A stretch of 64,000 nucleotides of DNA. Source: an uncultured Acidobacteriia bacterium. Its GTDB lineage: Bacteria; Acidobacteriota; Terriglobia; Bryobacterales; Bryobacteraceae. Positions 59,632-64,000 of this stretch are shown piece by piece (position 1 is the stretch's first letter; every line of letters starts with the position of its first letter). Under the pieces are notes generated by a model. The model worked only from the letters and a program-made list of their open reading frames with translations. It had not been told where the DNA came from and searched no databases. The position numbers were made by a program, and so were the translations under genes. The stretch is from contig CAIXXM010000037.1 of NCBI GenBank assembly GCA_903923395.1, positions 21,043-85,042 of the forward strand. Direction: 5' to 3'.

Positions 59632-62439
59632 ATGGTTCGAAAACAAAGACCGGCGCTGTGGATACCCGGTGTACTCTGGCTCTGCGCCGGCGCACTGCAG
59701 GCACAGAGCCTGGCGATTACGCCATCCGCCTACCCGGCGGTGACCGTGGGAGGGACGCTGCAATTCGCGGCAGTGCCCAGCGGATTCGCCATCTCCAGCA
59801 TCAAATGGCTGGTGGGCACGCAGCAGGGCGGAACAGCCGCGACTGGAACGATTACGACCGGCCTGAATGGCGGACTCTACACCGCGCCAACGGTCATCCC
59901 GGGACAGAATCCGCAGACGATCGGCGCAGTGGTCACAGCGACAAGCGGCAGCAAGTATTCGGCGACGGTCTACGTGACCGTGCTGCCGCAGGCTTCGGTA
60001 ATTACTTCTGTCTCGCCGAATCCATTACCGCCGGGCACAACGACGGTTAAGGTAAATGGCTCTGGCTTCACCGCGAACTCTCTGATTTGGGATAGCGGTG
60101 TGCAGTATGGCACGCAGATGTCTTCGCCGAACACCTTGACCGCAACTGTGTACACGGGGGCGGGAATGGCTTCCGCAACATTCACTGTCGTTACTGCAGG
60201 AGCAGTTAGTAACGCGATCACGGTCCCGGTTGGAACTGGTGCATCGCCGCCGACTTATACGTTGACGGTTTTGAACGGCACGGGCAGCGGCACATATGCA
60301 GCGGGGACTGCGGTGAATATCGCAGCGAACGCGGCGCAAGCGGGGCAGCAATTCCAGAGTTGGACGGGTGCGGGTGTCGCGAATGCGGGTTCGGCTGCTA
60401 CCGTGCTGACGATGCCAGCGGGAAACACGACCGTGACTGCGAATTATTCTGCGATTCCCACTTACTCGCTCACCGTGGTGAACGGCACGGGCGGCGGCAC
60501 TTATCCCGCGGGAACAGCAGTCAACATCACAGCCAGCGCAGCACCGGGAGGACAACAGTTCCAAAGCTGGACCGGAGCAGCAGTCGCGAATTCAACAGCC
60601 GCAGGCACGACCATCACCATGCCGGCCGCCAATACTACCGTAACCGCGACATACGCAGCTGTCCCGACTTACTCGCTCACCGTGGTGAATGGCACAGGCA
60701 GCGGCAGTTATCCTGCGGGAACAACAGTTAATATCACAGCCAGCGCAGCCCCCGCAGGACAACAGTTCCAGAGCTGGACCGGAGCAGCAGTCGCGAATTC
60801 GACAGCCGCAGGCACGACCATCACCATGCCGGCCGCCAATACTATCGTGACCGCGACATACGCAGCTGTCCCGACTTACTCGCTCAACGTAGTAAATGGC
60901 ACGGGCAGCGGCAGTTATACGCCGGGAACGATCATCAACATCACAGCCAATGCAGCGCCGCAGGGAATGGCTTTCAGTTCCTGGTCAGGCGCGGCAGTCG
61001 GACTGGCGACATCGGCCACAACCACCCTCGCCATGCCCGCGGCAAACACCACAGTATCCGCCAACTACTCCACACCGCCCGCGGGTCAGTATACCGTTAC
61101 TTACTCAAATGGCAGCGCGGTCGCAGGCTTTGGACCCACGGACCCCAACCAATACTCCCCCGGACAGTCCGTAACAGTTGCCGGAAATATCGGCTATCTC
61201 TTCAGCCCCGGCCAAGTCCTCACCGGCTGGAATACGGCGCAGGATGGCTCGGGCATGAACTATAACTTTGGCGCCACCCTGACGATGGGAACGGCCAATG
61301 TACATCTCTACCCCCAGTGGAATACCCGGAACACGCCGGTCTCAGTGTGGGGTGGCGCGCGCGCCGCAGTTGCACTGAAAGCCGATGGCTCAGTCTGGAC
61401 CTGGGGCATGAACACGTACGGCCAGCGTGGCGACGGAACAACCGTGGACAACCCGGTTCCCGGGCAGGTGCAGGGTCCAGGCGGGACGGGCTACCTCACG
61501 GGAGTCACCGCGATCATGGGCGGCGAAGAACACAACGTCGCGCTGAAGTCAGACGGTTCTGTATGGGCCTGGGGCATGAACAGCTTCAATCAACTGGGCA
61601 ATGGCACGAACATCTCCAGTTCCACGCCGGTGCAAGTCAGCGGACTCAGCGGCATTGTTGCCCTGGGCGGACGGGCTTATCACACGCTCGCGATAAAGTC
61701 TGACGGCACCGTCTGGGCTTGGGGACTTGACAAGTGGGGCGCGCTCGGCAATGGCGTGGCGGATGCCAGTCCAGACTATCCCGTGCCTGTGCAGGTGCAG
61801 GGCTTAAGCCATCCAATCATGGTGAGTGGCGGTTATCTCTTCGGACTCGCGCTGCTGGCCGACCATACCGTTGTGGCCTGGGGCGCGAACACAAATGGCC
61901 AGCTTGGGGACGGCACGAACACGCCCCATTACACGCCCGCTCCGGTATTGGGACTGGACCACGTGATTTCGATCTCCGCTGGCTGGAAGCACGCCATGGC
62001 GGTCAAGTCCGATGGCACCGTCTGGACCTGGGGCATAAACACATGGACGGGAATCTACCCCGGCAGTGGCCTGCTGGGCGACGGCACCACGCTGGACCGG
62101 GCAGTTCCCACGCAGGTTCCCGGACTAACGGGAGCGATTCAGGTCTCCGCGGGAGACAGCTTCAGTTCCGTACTCCTGCGCGACGGCACGGTGTGGACCT
62201 TCGGGTCGAATGGCGCAGGGCAGTTGGGAACCGGTTCGCTGGCACTGACGCAGAGTCTGGTGCCGGTGCAGGTGCAGGGCCTGAACAACATCGTCTCGAT
62301 AACGGCGCGGGATCAACACAGTCAGGCGATTCGCAGCGATGGAACCGTTTGGTCCTGGGGGTCCGGGCAGAACGGGGAACTGGGCAATGGAACCAGCCAG
62401 AACAGCCCGTCACCGGTCCAGGTGACCTGGCCAAATTAG
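59632..62439 (+). CDS. Large secreted protein with IPT/TIG, InlB-type and RCC1 repeats
   Basis: The 935-residue protein has a signal peptide (LWIPGVLWLCAGALQAQ), a Big-like and an IPT/TIG domain (VITSVSPNPLPPGTT), four InlB/Listeria-Bacteroides-type 69-residue repeats at about 205-480 (YSLTVVNGTGSGSYPAGT, FQSWTGAAV, MPAANTTVTATY), one longer related repeat, and about seven RCC1-type blades to the end (VWTWGMNTYGQRGDGT, VWAWGMNSFNQLGNGT). RCC1 blades form a seven-bladed propeller. A role in adhesion or surface binding is likely. AGGAGG precedes the ATG. Confidence 0.87.
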   Translation: MVRKQRPALWIPGVLWLCAGALQAQSLAITPSAYPAVTVGGTLQFAAVPSGFAISSIKWLVGTQQGGTAATGTITTGLNGGLYTAPTVIPGQNPQTIGAVVTATSGSKYSATVYVTVLPQASVITSVSPNPLPPGTTTVKVNGSGFTANSLIWDSGVQYGTQMSSPNTLTATVYTGAGMASATFTVVTAGAVSNAITVPVGTGASPPTYTLTVLNGTGSGTYAAGTAVNIAANAAQAGQQFQSWTGAGVANAGSAATVLTMPAGNTTVTANYSAIPTYSLTVVNGTGGGTYPAGTAVNITASAAPGGQQFQSWTGAAVANSTAAGTTITMPAANTTVTATYAAVPTYSLTVVNGTGSGSYPAGTTVNITASAAPAGQQFQSWTGAAVANSTAAGTTITMPAANTIVTATYAAVPTYSLNVVNGTGSGSYTPGTIINITANAAPQGMAFSSWSGAAVGLATSATTTLAMPAANTTVSANYSTPPAGQYTVTYSNGSAVAGFGPTDPNQYSPGQSVTVAGNIGYLFSPGQVLTGWNTAQDGSGMNYNFGATLTMGTANVHLYPQWNTRNTPVSVWGGARAAVALKADGSVWTWGMNTYGQRGDGTTVDNPVPGQVQGPGGTGYLTGVTAIMGGEEHNVALKSDGSVWAWGMNSFNQLGNGTNISSSTPVQVSGLSGIVALGGRAYHTLAIKSDGTVWAWGLDKWGALGNGVADASPDYPVPVQVQGLSHPIMVSGGYLFGLALLADHTVVAWGANTNGQLGDGTNTPHYTPAPVLGLDHVISISAGWKHAMAVKSDGTVWTWGINTWTGIYPGSGLLGDGTTLDRAVPTQVPGLTGAIQVSAGDSFSSVLLRDGTVWTFGSNGAGQLGTGSLALTQSLVPVQVQGLNNIVSITARDQHSQAIRSDGTVWSWGSGQNGELGNGTSQNSPSPVQVTWPN
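60247..61074 (+). repeat. In-gene tandem 207-bp repeats
   Basis: Four units of about 207 bp, each encoding one 69-residue InlB-type repeat. Units starting at 60454 and 60661 are nearly identical over long runs, while the first (60247) and fourth (60868) have diverged. Recent duplication or gene conversion within the gene is implied. Confidence 0.85.
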
Positions 62440-62484
62440 CAGGTGGTTGGGCAGGGGCGGATCAGGATTTTGATCTACCCCTGT

Positions 62485-62913
62485 TTATTTCGCTTCGTAG
62501 AAGTGCGGATAGGCCTCCGCCATTTCATCGGCCTGCGCCTTGGCGGTTTCGATATTCACCAGTCCACCCTGCCCGATTCCCGGGCACCATTTGCCGGTCT
62601 CAAACCAATCCCGGCGGCTGCCGATCAACTCGGGCCAAAAGGGGAAAGTGCGGCATTGGACGGGCTTGACATCATGAATCGAACAGCCACCCTCGGAAAG
62701 AAAGGTGCAGTTGGCATTCTTCGGCACACGCAGCCGGGCGGTCTTTTTTGTACGGTAGATGAAGTTCTGCTCAAAGTCAGCCAGCTTCATGCCCAGGTAT
62801 TCGGAGATCCGCAGGACATCTTCGTCGGTCACATAGACCCAGCCTTCCCGGTCGCAGCAAACCGTGCAGCCGGGTTGGCACTGGAACCGCAGATGGGAGT
62901 AGTCTTCGCTCAT
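62485..62913 (-). CDS. YkgJ-family cysteine-cluster protein
   Basis: The 142-residue protein carries the YkgJ cysteine pattern: CQPGCTVCCDREG, NCTFLSEGGCSIHDVKPVQCRTFPFWP and a final GKWCPG. These cysteines are expected to bind a metal or Fe-S cluster; function is unknown. The ATG overlaps the stop of the upstream YbaK-like gene (ATGA), so the two are cotranscribed. Confidence 0.87.
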   Translation of the reverse strand: MSEDYSHLRFQCQPGCTVCCDREGWVYVTDEDVLRISEYLGMKLADFEQNFIYRTKKTARLRVPKNANCTFLSEGGCSIHDVKPVQCRTFPFWPELIGSRRDWFETGKWCPGIGQGGLVNIETAKAQADEMAEAYPHFYEAK

Positions 62914-63383
62914 TTCGGCTGTGAGATCTCTCCCAGTGTCGCCGATGTGACCCGGATATAGTCATCCGGGGCGAGCACAATCTGTGTGCCGCGGATGCCG
63001 GCGGAGAGAGCGATGACATCGAAGAGGATCACGGTTTCATCCAGGAACACGGGGTAAGCCTTCCTGGCGGCAAGTGCCGTCACACCGCCGCGGGTGTAAC
63101 CGGTTAGTGCCTGCACCTCTTTGAGAGGTGCCATTTCGATCTTGCGGTCGCCAGTGAGTTTCGCCAGCGCCTTCAGATCGAGTTCTGCATTCCCGGGGAT
63201 GACGGCAAAGGCGACACCCTGCCGGTCGCCTCTGACCACAAGTGTCTTGAAGACCTGCTCCGGGGGCAGACCGACCTTCGCCGCGACGGTTTCGGCCGAG
63301 AGATCGTCGGGGTCCACTTCGTAATCACGCAATTCGTAGGAGATTTTCGCTTCATCCAGGAGTCGCGCCGCGTTCGTTTTCAT
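62910..63383 (-). CDS. ybaK: YbaK-type aminoacyl-tRNA deacylase
   Basis: The 157-residue protein matches the YbaK/EbsC family: KISYELRDYEVDPDDLSAETVAAKVGLPPEQVFKTLVVRGD at the start, AVIPGNAELDLKALAKLTG and TGYTRGGVTALA with the conserved Gly-rich loop. YbaK deacylases hydrolyse Cys-tRNA(Pro) formed by misacylation. It starts at ATG 63383, divergent from osmC, with the YkgJ-like gene directly after it. Confidence 0.9.
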   Translation of the reverse strand: MKTNAARLLDEAKISYELRDYEVDPDDLSAETVAAKVGLPPEQVFKTLVVRGDRQGVAFAVIPGNAELDLKALAKLTGDRKIEMAPLKEVQALTGYTRGGVTALAARKAYPVFLDETVILFDVIALSAGIRGTQIVLAPDDYIRVTSATLGEISQPK

Positions 63384-63427
63384 CTACTTTAAGAGTACGG
63401 AATCCGCATACAGGAGACGCAACACGA

Positions 63428-63853
63428 ATGAAACGCACAGCCTCGGCCCACTGGACCGGTGATTTGAAGAGCGGCGCAGGCAGCCTGACCACCGCCACGA
63501 AAACTTTGTCTGAGACGCCCTATTCCTTTCACTCGCGCTTTGAAGAAGGCGCGGGCACGAACCCGGAAGAACTGCTCGCGGCGGCACACGCTGGGTGTTT
63601 CACCATGGCGCTGTCCCTGCAACTGCAGCTTGCCGGCTTGAAAGCGGATTCGCTGGAGACCACCTGCACCATCACGATGGAACCCGTGGATGGCGCGCCG
63701 ACGATCACCGGCAGCCATTTGGAACTGAAGGGCAAAGTTCCTGGCGCAACCGAAGAATCGTTCCTCGCCGCGGCGCAAGGTGCGGAAAAAGGCTGCCCGG
63801 TTTCCCGTCTCTACAAGACGGCGATCACCATGAACGCCACGCTCATCGACTAA
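63428..63853 (+). CDS. osmC: OsmC-family peroxiredoxin-like protein
   Basis: This 141-residue protein has OsmC features: KRTASAHWTGDLKSGAGSL, the first redox cysteine in AAAHAGCFTMALS, and the second in GAEKGCPVSRL. OsmC enzymes reduce organic hydroperoxides through the two cysteines. AGGAG lies ten bases before ATG 63428. It is divergent from ybaK with a 44-bp gap. Confidence 0.92.
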   Translation: MKRTASAHWTGDLKSGAGSLTTATKTLSETPYSFHSRFEEGAGTNPEELLAAAHAGCFTMALSLQLQLAGLKADSLETTCTITMEPVDGAPTITGSHLELKGKVPGATEESFLAAAQGAEKGCPVSRLYKTAITMNATLID

Positions 63854-63898
63854 GTCCGCCAGTTACTATCCGCTAGTGGAGTACTTCACACAGAATGG

Positions 63899-63996
63899 TG
63901 TTTATTCCAATGTCTGGAATAAACAGTCACAATCAGTTGTGCTGTTGGACACGCGGCTGTTAGCCGCGTGTTGGGCTATGGCCGTGCCGGCCACGG
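63899..63996. repeat. Cluster of three perfect hairpins at the right edge
   Basis: TGTTTATTCCA/TGGAATAAACA (63899-63925), CACGCGGCT/AGCCGCGTG (63950-63970) and CCGTG/CACGG (63982-63996) follow one another without a gene. The first could end osmC transcripts; the middle one resembles short intergenic palindromes (REP-like). The feature probably continues past the window. Confidence 0.55.
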
Positions 63997-64000
63997 AAGT

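Noticed and set aside
60247..61074. CRISPR array or intergenic tandem repeat
   Set aside because: The repeats are 207 bp, in frame and coding for 69-residue protein repeats, with no spacers.

Overview
The window looks like a stretch of chromosome from a soil-type Acidobacteriota, probably near Solibacter/Bryobacter. This is inference from gene content: paired DUF1800/DUF1501 secreted proteins, a PEP-CTERM protein, large secreted proteins with IPT/TIG, InlB-type and RCC1 repeats, a Tat-exported Gfo/Idh oxidoreductase, many Ser/Thr kinases and two-component proteins, and fairly high GC with frequent GTG and TTG starts. There is no rRNA, CRISPR array, insertion sequence or recognisable integrase.

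Layout. 1-8 kb: a Ser/Thr kinase cut by the window edge, a SET-domain protein, a small P-loop kinase, argS, coaX, a conserved unknown and a secreted repeat protein. 8.0-8.3 kb: a gene-free stretch with nested hairpins and a strong terminator, a candidate structured RNA. 8.3-17 kb: DUF427 protein, MFS exporter, FecR-like surface protein with a Gly-Ala tract, sixA and ppx (divergent), an APC permease and cca. 17-25 kb: a minus-strand run of an acyl ligase-ACP-acyltransferase fusion, a DUF3160 protein, a CapA-like protein and rmuC, followed by one copy of a 92-bp dispersed repeat. 25-28.6 kb: PEP-CTERM protein and an argC-argB-acetyltransferase operon with a palindrome just before argC.

28.6-33.3 kb is accessory DNA. 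An intact tRNA-Gly(CCC) is followed by two further copies of its 3' half at about 2-kb spacing. Each interval holds one AbiE-type toxin-antitoxin operon (the second toxin is frameshifted), and a ParDE-like pair follows. This looks like tandem, integrase-less islets at a tRNA attachment site.

33.3-35.3 kb: an L-fuconate dehydratase-like enzyme and its GntR regulator. 35.4-45.2 kb: an eight-gene minus-strand operon encoding a PspA-like protein, an AAA+ ATPase, a helical protein, a PknG-like kinase, a PP2C phosphatase, a VWA protein, an FHA protein and a membrane protein. Kinase, phosphatase and FHA protein each start with paired zinc ribbons. It resembles the known kinase-phosphatase-VWA (TerY-P) triads but adds membrane-stress parts, and is the best candidate here for an undescribed system.

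45.3-64 kb: a secreted esterase, the DUF1800/DUF1501 pair, a phosphorelay cluster (hybrid kinase, CheY-like, NtrC-like and a convergent LuxR-type regulator), the second copy of the 92-bp repeat, a Gfo/Idh oxidoreductase, an ECF sigma/anti-sigma pair facing a membrane protein across two matching ECF-type promoters, a second Gfo/Idh protein with a hot-dog thioesterase, a large RCC1 protein, a YkgJ-type protein with a YbaK-type deacylase, and an OsmC protein.
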